Assembly: GCF_900142535.1 (NCBI RefSeq)
Contig: NZ_FRBE01000003.1
Coordinates: forward strand, 62,001-126,000
DNA length: 64,000 bases
Origin: Fibrobacter sp. UWEL
GTDB taxonomy: Bacteria; Fibrobacterota; Fibrobacteria; Fibrobacterales; Fibrobacteraceae
Direction: 5' to 3'
Each line of letters starts with the position of its first letter. Position 1 is the stretch's first letter. Under the pieces are notes generated by a model, which saw only the letters and a program-made list of their open reading frames with translations, made no database searches and was not told the DNA's origin. The translations under genes were made by a program, and so were the position numbers. Below are positions 49,911 to 59,973 of the stretch, piece by piece.

Positions 49911-50151
49911 AAAGTTCTTCCACCAGCTCGAAGCGGTATTTCTGTTTTACGTCGGGATATTTCTCGTGGTCCACTTCGCTGAGAAACATGTTCTTCTCGC
50001 GAATCCACAGGGAGTTGTCTCCGTACAGTCGGCGGTAGACCACATATTCTTCCGTTGTTTCGGAATGGAAGGCCACGTCTTCCACGATGTAGAGGCGGTT
50101 CTTGAAATGACGGTAGAGGCCGTGGATTTTCACTTCGCGTTTTTCGGACAT
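49909..50151 (-). CDS. DUF1653 family protein
   Basis: 80 aa. [47 protein letters not shown] and the late [10 protein letters not shown] match the DUF1653 pattern (G.YRHFKG..Y.V...A.HSET.E..VVYR.LY). Small cytosolic beta-rich protein, role unknown. It starts 30 nt from the tRNA-Ala gene on the same strand and could be transcribed with it. The ATG at 50151 is preceded by a purine-rich AGGTAAACG. Confidence 0.85.
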   Translation of the reverse strand: MSEKREVKIHGLYRHFKNRLYIVEDVAFHSETTEEYVVYRRLYGDNSLWIREKNMFLSEVDHEKYPDVKQKYRFELVEEL

Positions 50152-50180
50152 CGTTTACCTGCTTGGACTAGGCTTGATAA

Positions 50181-50253
50181 TGGAGATAGTGGGAGTCGAA
50201 CCCATGACCTACTGATTGCGAACCAGTCGCTCTACCAACTGAGCTATATCCCC
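50181..50253 (-). tRNA. tRNA-Ala (anticodon CGC)
   Basis: The minus strand folds as a complete 73-nt cloverleaf: acceptor GGGGATA/TATCTCC with a G3-U70 pair (the alanine identity element), discriminator A, D arm GCTC/GAGC, anticodon stem ACTGG/TCAGT with loop TTCGCAA, variable AGGTC, T loop TTCGACT. Reading 34-36 gives CGC, for GCG codons. The outer T-stem pair is an A-C mismatch. CCA is not encoded. Confidence 0.9.
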
Positions 50254-50277
50254 GGAATGGCATTAAATATAGTAATA

Positions 50278-50306
50278 TTGAAATATGCTCAAATGTTTAC
50301 TATATT
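50278..50306 (+). promoter_or_regulatory. uvrA promoter
   Basis: TTGAAA (50278-50283) and TATATT (50301-50306) are spaced by 17 bp. The ATG at 50313 is only 6 nt downstream, and no SD is possible on such a transcript. Confidence 0.7.
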
Positions 50307-50312
50307 GAAGAT

Positions 50313-53300
50313 ATGACCAAGTCTATTGAAATTCGCGACGCTCATGAACATAACCTCCGAAATGTAAGCCTTTCCATTCCCCGTGATTCTATTGTGGTGG
50401 TCACCGGTGTGTCGGGTTCTGGTAAGTCCAGCCTTGCCTTCGATACGGTTTTTCAGGAAGGGCAGCGTCGCTTCGTGGAGTCTCTTTCCGCTTATGCCCG
50501 CCAGTTCATTGGCCGCATGAAGCATCCCGAAGTGGAAAGCGTCCGCGGAATTTCTCCCACCATTTCCATCGACCAGAAAACGGTGAATCGCAACCCTCGC
50601 AGTACGGTGGGTACGGTGGTGGAAATCCTGGATCATTACCGCTTGCTGTTCGCCCGACTTGGCGTTCCTCATTGCCCCAATTGCGGCCGTGTAATCCAGG
50701 CCCAGACGGTGGACCAGATTGTAGATAACCTTTACGCCAGCGACGAAAACAAGCAAGTGACGGTGATGGCGCCTATTGTGCAGGACCGTAAGGGTGAATA
50801 TCGCAAGGAACTTTCGGAACTGAAGGAAAATGGTTTCGTCCGCGCCCGTGTGGATGGGACCATCTATCGTATCGAGGAGGTTCCTGCCTTGGTACGTTAC
50901 GAGAAGCACACCATCGAAGCGGTGATAGACCGCCTGACGTTGGAACGTAAGAATATGAGCCGCCTTCGCGAAGCTCTGGAAGGTGCGTTGAAGCTGACGG
51001 ATGGAAAGCTGGTAAGCTTTTTGTTCGGCGAAGGGGAGTATCGCCTGCAGGGTACGCTGCTGGCTTGCCCCAAGTGTAACATTTCCATTCCGGAACTGGA
51101 ACCGAGATTCTTCAGCTTTAACGATCCCAAGGGTCGCTGCCCTGTTTGTAAGGGCATGGGCGAATCCTGCGAATTTGATGTGGACTTGATTGTACCCGAT
51201 AAGACTTTGTCCCTGAAACAGGGCGCTCTTGCCGTCCAGAAAAAGGATACGGGTACATTGCTGTTTAGCGATTACGGTTGGCGCAACCTGCGTACCATCG
51301 CGAACGAGATGAAGTTTACCTTTGACACTCCCTGGAATAAACTGAAGCCGGCTCAACAGCAGGCTATTCTCCATGGCACTCCCAGCGGAAGCGAACGGGG
51401 CGTCATTGATATTATCCAGGAGCTTTGGGACATGTGGCACATTTACCACTTCCGAAAGTACATGAACATCGGGGTGTGTCCCGAGTGTAAGGGGACCCGC
51501 ATCAATCGCTGTGCCAATGCGGTTCAGTTCCACGGGGTAAACCTGACGGAAATGACGGAATGGTCCGTAGAAAAATCCGTAGAGTTCTTTAACAAGCTGG
51601 ACTTAAGCGATCGCGAGCAGCATATTGGCCGTGAAATCCTGAAGGAAATTCGAGGTCGTCTCAGCTTCTTGAATGCGGTGGGCCTTGGTTACTTGAACAT
51701 TTCCCGAAAGGCTTCTACGTTGAGCGGTGGCGAGGCGCAGCGTATTCGCTTGGCTAGTGCTGTGGGCGCTGGGCTCCAGGGTGTGCTTTATGTGATGGAC
51801 GAACCCAGCATTGGCTTGCACCCGCGAGATAACGATAAGCTGCTGGAAATGCTGGAGCACTTGAGAGCTCAAGGGAACAGCCTCATTGTGGTGGAACACG
51901 ACGAGGATACCATGCGTCATGCAGATTACGTCATTGACGTAGGTCCTGGCGCCGGCGTGGAAGGCGGACGCATTATTGCCGCAGGTACTGTAGACGAACT
52001 GGAAAAGAATAAGGCTTCTCTAACCGGCGCGTACCTGAGTGGACGTAAGGCTATTGAAATTCCCAGCGAGCGGAAGAAGATTACCAAGGAAACTCCCAAG
52101 CTGAAAGTTTGCGGGGCTACGGAAAACAACCTGAAGAATATTGACGTGGAGATTCCTCTGGATGGTGCATTGACTGTCGTGACGGGTGTATCCGGCTCCG
52201 GCAAGAGTACGCTGGTGAACCAGATTCTCCGTCGTGAATTGGCTCGCATTTTCTTCAATTCCGAAGAGCCTGTTGGAAAGTTCGACCATCTGGAAGGCAT
52301 CGAGAATATTGACAAGGTCATCGAAATTGACCAGACGCCTATTGGCCGCACCCCGCGAAGCAATCCCGCCACTTATACCAAGATTTGGGACGATATTCGC
52401 GATCTTTTCGCTGGCATGGAAGAAAGTAAGATCCGCGGTTATACCAAGAGCCGCTTCAGCTTTAATGTGAAGGGCGGTCGCTGTGACGCATGCGAAGGCG
52501 CTGGCGTTAAGGTGGTGGATATGCACATTCTGCCCTCCGTCCAGGTGACCTGTGAAGTCTGTAACGGTAAGCGTTTCAACGACGCTACCCGCGAAGTTTA
52601 TTTCAAGGGTAAGAATGTCTCTGAAATTCTGGACATGAGCATTAGCGATGCGGCGGAATTTTTCAAGGACATTTCAAAAATCGCGCAACCATTGAACCTG
52701 CTGTGCGAAGTGGGCTTGGGCTACTTGACTTTGGGACAGCCTTCCACAACGCTTAGTGGTGGTGAAGCCCAGCGAATCAAGATTGCCTCGGAATTGCGTA
52801 GGCCTGGTACCGGCAAAACTTTGTACTTACTGGACGAACCTACCACCGGACTCCATTTCGAAGATATTCGTAAACTCATGGACTGCCTGAATCGTCTTCG
52901 CAGCCTGGGCAACAGCATTGTGATTATTGAACACAATCTGGATGTGATCAAGTGCGCGGACTGGATTATTGACTTGGGCCCCGACGCCGGCGTGCACGGC
53001 GGTAAGATCGTGGCCACCGGTACTCCGGAACAGATTGCGAAATCCAAGAAATCTGAAACCGGTAGATACCTAGCGCCAGTATTGGCAAAGAAACATGGGG
53101 AGAACAAGCCCATGAGTAAGCTGATGGGCGCTCTGGCAGATAACAAGGCGCGTTACAATGCCTTCGCCTCTTCCATCAAGGGAACTGCTGGTGAAACGGA
53201 AGGCCCGTCTTTGGATATTGAAGTTCGTGGCGCTCGCAAGCACAACCTGAAGAATATTGATGTGACCATTCCCCGCCACAAGCTGACGGTAGTTACAGGT

Positions 53301-55631
53301 GTTTCTGGCTCTGGTAAGTCTAGCCTTGCCTTCCATACATTGTTCAGCGAAGGCCAACGTCGATTTGTGGAAACCTTGAGTACTTACGCTCGCCGCTTCC
53401 TGGGTCGTCCGGACCGTGGTTCCATCGATTCCATTTCCGGTCTTGCTCCTGCTATTGCCATCGACCAGAAGAGCGCTAGCAAGAGCCCTCGTAGTACAGT
53501 GGCCACCCTCACGGAAATTTATGACTACTTCCGTATTTTCTGGTCCCGCGCGGGAACGCCTCACTGCCTCCATTGCGGGAAGCCTGTGGATTCCTACGCT
53601 GCCGGCGATTTGATGCAGTTGGCCTTCAACCGTGACGAAGGCAAGATGGTGACCGTCCTTGCTCCGTTTGAACTGAAGGATGTCATCAAGACTTCCAAGA
53701 TCCTGACGGAAAAGGGCTACCGGAAAGTTTACCTGGGGAAGGAACTGGTGGACTTGCCTCTGCCTAAAATTCCTACCCGTGAAAAGCAACTCCTGGCTGT
53801 AGTGGATCAGGTAATCGTCAAGGAAGAAAACCGCGCCCGTCTGGTGGAAGCTTTTGAACGTGCCTACCGCGATGGGAACGGCATTCTGTTTGTGGACGCC
53901 GAAGGTCATGAACGTCTAGCCGCCAGCGAAAAGCCGGGCTGTCCGGAATGTGGCTGGTATATGGATAGTTCCCTCAATCCAAAGCTCTTCAGCTTTAATA
54001 CTCACTGGGGCGCCTGCGAGACATGTCTTGGCCTCGGTTATCTGAAGGACAGCAAGAAGGATGCTGCAAAGCCTTGCCCCAGCTGTCAGGGGGAACGCCT
54101 GAAACCGGAATATCTTGCAGTCCGCATCGCTGGTAAGAACATTATGGATGTTCACCACATGAGCATCGACAATGCTCGGGATTGGTTTGCCCAGGTGGAT
54201 TTTGACGGCGAGAAAAATGCCGAGGGCAAGCGCACTATTGCAGAACCGCTCCTTCGAGAAATTATCGGGCGACTGGACTTCCTGAAGTCGGTGGGCTTGG
54301 GATACATCGGCCTGGACCGCGCCGGCGATACGTTGAGCGGTGGCGAATCCCAGCGAATCCGTCTGGCATCTCAGATTGGTAGCGGCCTGGAAGGAGTGCT
54401 CTACGTTCTGGATGAACCTACTGTCGGCCTTCACGAAAGTGATACCGCCAAGCTGTTGGATACCCTCTATCGACTTCGCAACTTGGGGAACACCCTGGTG
54501 GTAGTGGAACATGACCAGAAGATGATGGAAGCTGCGGACCATATTATCGATATGGGTCCCGGCGCAGGTGACTTCGGTGGGGAAGTGGTGGCGGAAGGTT
54601 CCCCTCAGTTGCTGGCCAAGCCTTATGCGCTTCAGCAGTTCCCCCGTAGTGAAACCGTGAAGTTCCTGACTCATCAGACTCCTGTGGCTAACGAGGTGGC
54701 TCCCATTCGCATTACGGACTCTACAGAGTTCTATGAATTTAGCGGGCTGAATCATAACAACCTGAAGAACCTTTCCGTGAAGTTCCCCAAGTGTGCGGTC
54801 AGTGTGGTTTGTGGCGTTTCCGGCTCCGGCAAGAGCTCCATGGTCATGGACGAAATCTACCCGGCCCTGAAAAAGAAGTTCCAGGCCCGCGGCAAGAAGA
54901 AACAGAGTGGGGAAGTGTTGCTGGTGGACCAGAGTCCGATTTCTGGCACGCCCCGCAGTACTCCCGCCAGCTTTACCGGCGTCTTCGACGATATCCGCAA
55001 GTTGTTCAGCAAGCTGGAACAGTCCAAAATCAAGGGCTTTGACTTTGGCCGATTCAGCTATAATCTAGCCCGCGGTCGGTGCGAAGCTTGTGAGGGCCGA
55101 GGTGTCATTTCTGTAGAAATGCACTTCCTTTCCGACGTGTGGGAAACCTGCGAAGCCTGTGGCGGAAAACGTTATAACCAGGAAACTCTGTCGGTTACCT
55201 TCAAGGGTAAGAACATTGCCGATGTTCTGGACATGCGTGTCATTGATGCCTGCGAGTTCTTCAAGGACCAGCCCAAGATTCTTCCCAAGCTGGAGACCCT
55301 TCGTGATGTGGGCTTGCCTTACGTAAAGTTGGGACAGTCTGTCACTACCATGAGTGGGGGCGAAAACCAGCGCTTGAAACTGGCTGCGGAACTGACCAAG
55401 AAAAAGGCGACGGAAACGGTCTACCTGCTGGATGAGCCCACCACCGGCCTCCACCTGAAGGATATTCAAATCCTGTGGAATCTCATGCGTAGGCTTTCTG
55501 CCCGCGGGGACACGGTCATTGTCATCGAACACCATCCGGATATTATCCGTCTGGCGGACTGGAAGGTGGAACTTGGCCCTGTGGGAGGTTCCGAAGGTGG
55601 CCATTTAATGGAAATGGGACCAAATAATTAG
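50313..55631 (+). CDS. uvrA: Double-length UvrA excinuclease subunit (two fused UvrA copies)
   Basis: 1772 aa; ordinary UvrA is about 940. Residues 1-930 are a full UvrA: Walker A near 32 (GVSGSGKSS), zinc-knuckle CPKC/CPVC with FSFNDPKGRC, LSGGEAQ near 470, a second Walker A near 625, CDACEGAG and CEVCNGKR, LSGGEAQ near 814. Residues about 965-1772 repeat the order: Walker A near 996 and 1501, LSGGESQ near 1341, MSGGENQ near 1680, each with its own zinc-finger cysteines and LLDEPTTGLH or VLDEPTVGLH. All four ATPase sites look intact. Residues 931-964 are a low-complexity linker. It would act as an intramolecular UvrA dimer in nucleotide excision repair. A similar fusion is known in Chlamydia. 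Confidence 0.95.
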   Translation: MTKSIEIRDAHEHNLRNVSLSIPRDSIVVVTGVSGSGKSSLAFDTVFQEGQRRFVESLSAYARQFIGRMKHPEVESVRGISPTISIDQKTVNRNPRSTVGTVVEILDHYRLLFARLGVPHCPNCGRVIQAQTVDQIVDNLYASDENKQVTVMAPIVQDRKGEYRKELSELKENGFVRARVDGTIYRIEEVPALVRYEKHTIEAVIDRLTLERKNMSRLREALEGALKLTDGKLVSFLFGEGEYRLQGTLLACPKCNISIPELEPRFFSFNDPKGRCPVCKGMGESCEFDVDLIVPDKTLSLKQGALAVQKKDTGTLLFSDYGWRNLRTIANEMKFTFDTPWNKLKPAQQQAILHGTPSGSERGVIDIIQELWDMWHIYHFRKYMNIGVCPECKGTRINRCANAVQFHGVNLTEMTEWSVEKSVEFFNKLDLSDREQHIGREILKEIRGRLSFLNAVGLGYLNISRKASTLSGGEAQRIRLASAVGAGLQGVLYVMDEPSIGLHPRDNDKLLEMLEHLRAQGNSLIVVEHDEDTMRHADYVIDVGPGAGVEGGRIIAAGTVDELEKNKASLTGAYLSGRKAIEIPSERKKITKETPKLKVCGATENNLKNIDVEIPLDGALTVVTGVSGSGKSTLVNQILRRELARIFFNSEEPVGKFDHLEGIENIDKVIEIDQTPIGRTPRSNPATYTKIWDDIRDLFAGMEESKIRGYTKSRFSFNVKGGRCDACEGAGVKVVDMHILPSVQVTCEVCNGKRFNDATREVYFKGKNVSEILDMSISDAAEFFKDISKIAQPLNLLCEVGLGYLTLGQPSTTLSGGEAQRIKIASELRRPGTGKTLYLLDEPTTGLHFEDIRKLMDCLNRLRSLGNSIVIIEHNLDVIKCADWIIDLGPDAGVHGGKIVATGTPEQIAKSKKSETGRYLAPVLAKKHGENKPMSKLMGALADNKARYNAFASSIKGTAGETEGPSLDIEVRGARKHNLKNIDVTIPRHKLTVVTGVSGSGKSSLAFHTLFSEGQRRFVETLSTYARRFLGRPDRGSIDSISGLAPAIAIDQKSASKSPRSTVATLTEIYDYFRIFWSRAGTPHCLHCGKPVDSYAAGDLMQLAFNRDEGKMVTVLAPFELKDVIKTSKILTEKGYRKVYLGKELVDLPLPKIPTREKQLLAVVDQVIVKEENRARLVEAFERAYRDGNGILFVDAEGHERLAASEKPGCPECGWYMDSSLNPKLFSFNTHWGACETCLGLGYLKDSKKDAAKPCPSCQGERLKPEYLAVRIAGKNIMDVHHMSIDNARDWFAQVDFDGEKNAEGKRTIAEPLLREIIGRLDFLKSVGLGYIGLDRAGDTLSGGESQRIRLASQIGSGLEGVLYVLDEPTVGLHESDTAKLLDTLYRLRNLGNTLVVVEHDQKMMEAADHIIDMGPGAGDFGGEVVAEGSPQLLAKPYALQQFPRSETVKFLTHQTPVANEVAPIRITDSTEFYEFSGLNHNNLKNLSVKFPKCAVSVVCGVSGSGKSSMVMDEIYPALKKKFQARGKKKQSGEVLLVDQSPISGTPRSTPASFTGVFDDIRKLFSKLEQSKIKGFDFGRFSYNLARGRCEACEGRGVISVEMHFLSDVWETCEACGGKRYNQETLSVTFKGKNIADVLDMRVIDACEFFKDQPKILPKLETLRDVGLPYVKLGQSVTTMSGGENQRLKLAAELTKKKATETVYLLDEPTTGLHLKDIQILWNLMRRLSARGDTVIVIEHHPDIIRLADWKVELGPVGGSEGGHLMEMGPNN

Positions 55632-55710
55632 AGTTTTTGGAGAATTGTAACGTCCTGTTTTACAAAAAAGTTATTTTTACGTAAGAAAATGGACATCTTT
55701 TGGACGTTTT

Positions 55711-55718
55711 TAGATTTG
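55711..55718 (+). promoter_or_regulatory. -7-like TAGATTTG upstream of the FGE/PEGA gene
   Basis: Matches TAnnTTTG. It lies 17 nt before ATG 55736, with AAAGGAG in between. Confidence 0.4.
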
Positions 55719-55735
55719 TATTTAAAGGAGACTTT

Positions 55736-57985
55736 ATGTCTTTTAAACATTTGTTGCCTCTCTTGCTGTTGGTTCCGGCTATTTCCTTTGCCGATAGCGA
55801 TCGTAATTTCAAGATTGCCCCCAATATGTTCAAGGATGGGGTTGCCTTACAGTCCAAGACTGAAATTGCCCTAGATAAGAAAGGCCTAAGTCTTTCCGAA
55901 ACGCCCAAGATTCCTCTTCGTACCAATACCTTCTACTTCCGTCAGAAAGTTGGCCCCAAGGAATACAACTGGTATGTGGGTCAGCCCAACCTGAAAACCT
56001 ACGAAAAACTTCATGCCTTTAGCTTGAAGGACAACTACCTGAAGGGCTCCGAAGTGGTGACCATGCGCTTTTACGCCACCCAGAATAACAAGGCCTTCCA
56101 GGATGAAAACGATATCTATTTTGATAGGGAATACATCTATTCCGCCCGTGTGCCGAAACTGTACTTTATGAAGAACGGCCGTTGGCAGCAGCTGAAGGAA
56201 ACGGACCTTCCGGGTGTCATCTCTATTGATAATTCCATTCCAGGTCTGGAAACGGTGGCTATCACCAAGGCTGTTCGACAGGTTTCCTCCCTGGTTTATC
56301 CTCTTGCTCCTGGCATGTATGCCTTCTCCTTTTCTGCCCCCGGCTATCTGCCTTTCGTAGACGCAGTTTCCATCCAGGAAGGTCAGACCTTGACCCTTAA
56401 GCCGAAGCTTCCCCTGGCTGATACTACTGGTGCTCATAAGGATGCCAAGATCTCCATTACGAAGGATCAGGTGGCTCAGGCCAAGTCCCTGGAAGATGTG
56501 GAAGCCCTGTACGACGCATTCGTCCGTGAACTGGAAAGCAATGTGTCTCTGGTAGATACCAATGAATTCACAAAGATCTATCCTGCTGCAGTAAACAGCC
56601 TCAAGCTGGGTGTGGCTAAGGATGACGACAACTATGTGGATTACGTAAAGCGCTTTGAAACGACCCGTCGCAACGCCAAGGACCAGTGGCGCAGTGATAA
56701 GCTGGGTGGTGCTGGTGAAGTTGGTCGTGCAATTCACGCAAAGATGGATAGCCTGGAAAACCTTCCCATTCGTGGATCCATAGCACCCGCTCGTGTAGAA
56801 CCGGTATACGATGAACAGTCCAAGGATCGTCCTATTGTAGCCGTAAAGATTTTCTTCGGTCAGGAAAAGGGCCGCTATGATGTTGCATGGGTTGGTACTG
56901 TGGTTGGTCTTTCTCCTGCAGACTTCTATGGCAAGTTGACTTCCGGCAATGTGAAGCTCTCCTTGACTTTGGCTAATAACAAGCCCGTCTGGATTTATAA
57001 TCAGGGTGTTCTGTTGGGCCGCTACCAGTACCGCTACGACCGTCTGGATGTGACCATCGATGGTGCGGAAGTGGCTAATAAGGGCGAATTCGTTTTGCCG
57101 GCTCATATCCGCGATCAGGAAGAAGTAAAGGCCTGGCTCAACCGTCCTAAGGATGATGTCAAGGAAGAAACGGTTCAGCAGGTTGCCGATGCCCAGGATG
57201 CCGCAGAACGTTTGGCTTTGGCTCTGCAGCGTGCAAATGATATTGATGCTGAAGTGAAGATGAATGCACCCCGCATTGTCCGCGATCGCGAACATGGTAC
57301 TGTGGCCTTGCTGGATTCTGGCAAGTTCCGCTACTACGGTCGTGTGGTGTCCATGTCTCCCTTTGCCATCCAGACGACTGAAGTGACCCAGCAGTTCTTC
57401 AGAGATATTATGGATCGTACGGACTCCACCAAGAGAATTAAGGACAGATCCCACTTTGTGGATCCCAACAAGCCGGTTCACAACATCAACTGGGACGACG
57501 CTCGTGCATTCTGTCAGATGATTGGCGGTGATCTTCCCACGGAAGCTCAGTGGGAATTTGCTGGTCGTGCAGATAATAATGAAGGCTCCCTCTGGAACCT
57601 GGATGAAGACCCGGATCCCACACAGTACGCAGTCTTCCGTGACAATTCCTACAAGCTGGGCAAGAAGAATCCTGGCTATGGTCCCCAGCAGGTTGCTCTC
57701 CGCAAGCCCAACGCATGGAGCATTTACGATATGTCCGGTAACGTTGCTGAATGGACTCGCGACAGCTACTTCATGTTCTCCTTCTGGGTGGAATCCTCCA
57801 ACCCCACAGGTGCTGCAATGGGTCTGCACAAGGTGTATAAGGGCGGTTCCTGGAAGGATAAGGAAGCCCGTCTGAATCTTACTGAAAGTGATGACGAAGA
57901 TCCGCGTTATTGGTCTGACGCAATCGGTTTCCGCTGCGCTTTCCCCATTTCCGTTTTTGAAGGTGATGCAAATGTCAAAAAATAA
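55736..57985 (+). CDS. Exported protein with PEGA and formylglycine-generating-enzyme-like (FGE) domains
   Basis: 749 aa. The signal peptide is MSFKHLLPLLLLVPAISFA. Residues about 60-170 form a beta-rich domain, about 183-222 a PEGA-type repeat (YPLAPGMYAFSFSAPGYLPF), then a coiled middle (230-350) and another beta domain to 490. The C-terminal FGE/SUMF1 domain (about 535-745) has QTTEVTQQFFRDIM, INWDDARAFCQMIGGDLPTEAQWE, GNVAEWTRDSY, YKGGSWKD and GFRCAF. The paired cysteines of true formylglycine enzymes are absent in the usual positions, so a binding role is more likely. AAAGGAG sits 6 nt before the ATG. It overlaps the following membrane gene. Confidence 0.82.
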   Translation: MSFKHLLPLLLLVPAISFADSDRNFKIAPNMFKDGVALQSKTEIALDKKGLSLSETPKIPLRTNTFYFRQKVGPKEYNWYVGQPNLKTYEKLHAFSLKDNYLKGSEVVTMRFYATQNNKAFQDENDIYFDREYIYSARVPKLYFMKNGRWQQLKETDLPGVISIDNSIPGLETVAITKAVRQVSSLVYPLAPGMYAFSFSAPGYLPFVDAVSIQEGQTLTLKPKLPLADTTGAHKDAKISITKDQVAQAKSLEDVEALYDAFVRELESNVSLVDTNEFTKIYPAAVNSLKLGVAKDDDNYVDYVKRFETTRRNAKDQWRSDKLGGAGEVGRAIHAKMDSLENLPIRGSIAPARVEPVYDEQSKDRPIVAVKIFFGQEKGRYDVAWVGTVVGLSPADFYGKLTSGNVKLSLTLANNKPVWIYNQGVLLGRYQYRYDRLDVTIDGAEVANKGEFVLPAHIRDQEEVKAWLNRPKDDVKEETVQQVADAQDAAERLALALQRANDIDAEVKMNAPRIVRDREHGTVALLDSGKFRYYGRVVSMSPFAIQTTEVTQQFFRDIMDRTDSTKRIKDRSHFVDPNKPVHNINWDDARAFCQMIGGDLPTEAQWEFAGRADNNEGSLWNLDEDPDPTQYAVFRDNSYKLGKKNPGYGPQQVALRKPNAWSIYDMSGNVAEWTRDSYFMFSFWVESSNPTGAAMGLHKVYKGGSWKDKEARLNLTESDDEDPRYWSDAIGFRCAFPISVFEGDANVKK

Positions 57986-58637
57986 TGACATCAAGGGTCA
58001 GGAAAAAAAGCCTAAGGAAATGAAGCTTTTCAAGAAGCTTACTGCCATTCCTTACCTGTTGATTTTCTTTGCCCTTCTGATGCCGTTTGCTACTGTTTCC
58101 TGTACGGGTGCGAACCTCACTCCTAAAAAGGTGGAGGGACAGGATTCCGTTCAGATGATTCCCCAGGTGGAAAAGACTGAAACTGTCCTGATGGAACTTT
58201 CCCTTTACAAGCTTATTTCTGGTGTTAATCTGGAAGAAGATATGAGTGAAGTGGGCGCAACAGAATTGAAACGCTTTGAGAAGAGCGGATTCCTCACGGC
58301 CTTGAAGGCTCGTACTCCGGATTACCCGCAGCTTCCTCCCATGAGTTTCCTGTGGGTGATTCTTCTGGGCATTGTCCTTTCGGCTGTATTCGCTCTCTTT
58401 ACGCCTCTTGGCTCCATTACCCTAGGGATGTTGACCTGGGTTGCCATGTGGGGCGCTCTGGCCCAGCTGGGTGAGGTGAGCGGCGCTGTCGGTGTTCCTA
58501 TCCTGAAGGTGGAACCTGGCGTTGGACTTTATGCGGCTACGTTCATGATTTTCTTCGGAACCGCAATGAACCTGGCCTCCATCATTCGACCGATCGTTGT
58601 GGAACTGAAAGCTCGTAGGGCTGCGAAAAAAGCTTAA
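57972..58637 (+). CDS. Four-helix membrane protein, unknown
   Basis: 221 aa. One helix lies at about 22-42 (IPYLLIFFALLMPFATVS), an extracytoplasmic loop of about 90 residues follows, then three C-terminal helices (FLWVILLGIVLSAVFALF, ITLGMLTWVAMWGALAQ, GLYAATFMIFFGTAM) and a basic tail. No family recognised. ATG 57972 has AGGT 8 nt upstream and overlaps the end of the FGE/PEGA gene by 14 nt, indicating translational coupling; the two products may form one envelope complex (inference). Confidence 0.68.
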   Translation: MSKNNDIKGQEKKPKEMKLFKKLTAIPYLLIFFALLMPFATVSCTGANLTPKKVEGQDSVQMIPQVEKTETVLMELSLYKLISGVNLEEDMSEVGATELKRFEKSGFLTALKARTPDYPQLPPMSFLWVILLGIVLSAVFALFTPLGSITLGMLTWVAMWGALAQLGEVSGAVGVPILKVEPGVGLYAATFMIFFGTAMNLASIIRPIVVELKARRAAKKA

Positions 58638-58687
58638 GGTTTAAAGTATAAAGAGATGCAAGGGGATGTTCTCCCCTTGGAACCCCT

Positions 58688-58734
58688 AAAAAGAATTGGT
58701 CCTCAAAGCATCGCTTTGGGACCATTCTTTTTTG
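58688..58734. terminator. Strong terminator (likely bidirectional)
   Basis: A long stem, AAAAAGAAT plus GGTCC plus CAAAGC, pairs with GCTTTG, GGACC and ATTCTTTTTT with small bulges. It separates the plus-strand membrane gene from minus-strand ychF. A second 7-bp hairpin, AAGGGGA/TCCCCTT, lies at 58660-58678. Confidence 0.88.
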
Positions 58735-58787
58735 TCTGAAGGGGAGTAAACTCCCTCTTCAGAATATAATCTCGCGCCTCGCGCTTA

Positions 58788-59885
58788 TTACACATTGAAG
58801 CGGAACAGCATGATGTCGCCGTCCTGCACCACGTATTCCTTACCTTCGGTACGGAGTACGCCTGCTTCCTTAGCGGCGTTCCAGCTGCCGTACTTTTCGA
58901 AGTCAGCGAAGGAGAGGGTTTCTGCACGGATGAAGCCGCGTTCGAAGTCGGAGTGGATGACACCTGCGCACTGGGGAGCCTTGAAGCCAGCTTCGAAGGT
59001 CCATGCACGGCATTCCTTTTCGCCTGCGGTAAGGAAGGTGCGGAGGCCCAGGATTTCGTAACCCTTACGGACCACTGCGTCCAGGCCAGATTCTTCAAGG
59101 CCCAGGTCCTTCAGGAATTCCACCTTATCGGCGGGTTCCATCTGGGAAAGTTCTTCTTCGATCTTGCCGCTGATCATGATCACTTCGTGACCGTTCTTTG
59201 CAGCGTATTCCTTCAGGGCTTCCACGTAAGCGTTGCCGGTGAGGATGTCGTCTTCCTTCACGTTGGCGCAGTAGAACAGGGGCTTTGCAGTGAGGAGGGC
59301 CAGATCCTTGATCACCTGATCCATTTCTTCGGATTCACCCACGAGGCCGCGGGCAGCCTTACCTTCCTGGAAGGCGTCACGGAGCTTTTCGCAAGCAGCC
59401 AGACGAGCCTTGGCTTCGGCACCACCCATACGGGCGTTCTTTGCTTCGGTAGCCAAGCGCTTTTCAACGGATTCCAAATCCTTCAGGATCAGTTCAGTTT
59501 CGATAATATCCACGTCACGAACCGGATCAACGGAGCCGTGGACGTGAACGATGTCGCCGTCATCAAAGCAGCGGACCACTTCCATAATGGCCTGGCATTC
59601 ACGGATGTGGGTGAGGAACTGGTTGCCAAGGCCTTCGCCCTGGGCAGCGCCCTTCACCAGACCTGCGATGTCCACGAATTCGGTAACGGCGGGAACGATG
59701 GACTTGGGGTTGTAAACTTTTACCAGAGCATCCAGACGTGCATCCGGAACGTTCACCATACCCACGTTGGGGTCGATGGTGCAGAAGGGATAGTTGGCGG
59801 CTTCGGCGCCTGCGTTGGTAATTGCGTTAAAGATGGTGCTCTTGCCTACGTTGGGCAAGCCTACGATACCACATTTAAAACCCAT
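58788..59885 (-). CDS. ychF: Redox-regulated ATPase YchF (Obg family)
   Basis: 365 aa translation-linked ATPase. GLPNVGKST (G1), the [20 protein letters not shown] switch II region and the C-terminal TGS domain ([45 protein letters not shown]) are diagnostic. The usual NKxD is replaced, consistent with ATP preference in this family. GGAG lies about 9 nt before the ATG. Strong codon bias. No pth neighbour. Confidence 0.96.
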   Translation of the reverse strand: MGFKCGIVGLPNVGKSTIFNAITNAGAEAANYPFCTIDPNVGMVNVPDARLDALVKVYNPKSIVPAVTEFVDIAGLVKGAAQGEGLGNQFLTHIRECQAIMEVVRCFDDGDIVHVHGSVDPVRDVDIIETELILKDLESVEKRLATEAKNARMGGAEAKARLAACEKLRDAFQEGKAARGLVGESEEMDQVIKDLALLTAKPLFYCANVKEDDILTGNAYVEALKEYAAKNGHEVIMISGKIEEELSQMEPADKVEFLKDLGLEESGLDAVVRKGYEILGLRTFLTAGEKECRAWTFEAGFKAPQCAGVIHSDFERGFIRAETLSFADFEKYGSWNAAKEAGVLRTEGKEYVVQDGDIMLFRFNV

Positions 59886-59956
59886 GATAATCTCCGGTTT
59901 AATTTTTACGCAACAAAGTTAGTAAAAAGGGACTTTCCGTGTAGTTCTCAATTAGC

Positions 59957-59964
59957 TAAATTTG
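59957..59964 (+). promoter_or_regulatory. -7-like TAAATTTG of the second MATE gene
   Basis: TAAATTTG matches TAnnTTTG and ends 9 nt before ATG 59974; no SD. Confidence 0.45.
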
Positions 59965-59973
59965 GCCTCAACT

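Noticed and set aside
55886-57994. Large minus-strand ORF opposite the FGE/PEGA gene
   Set aside because: Antisense shadow with no recognisable motif.
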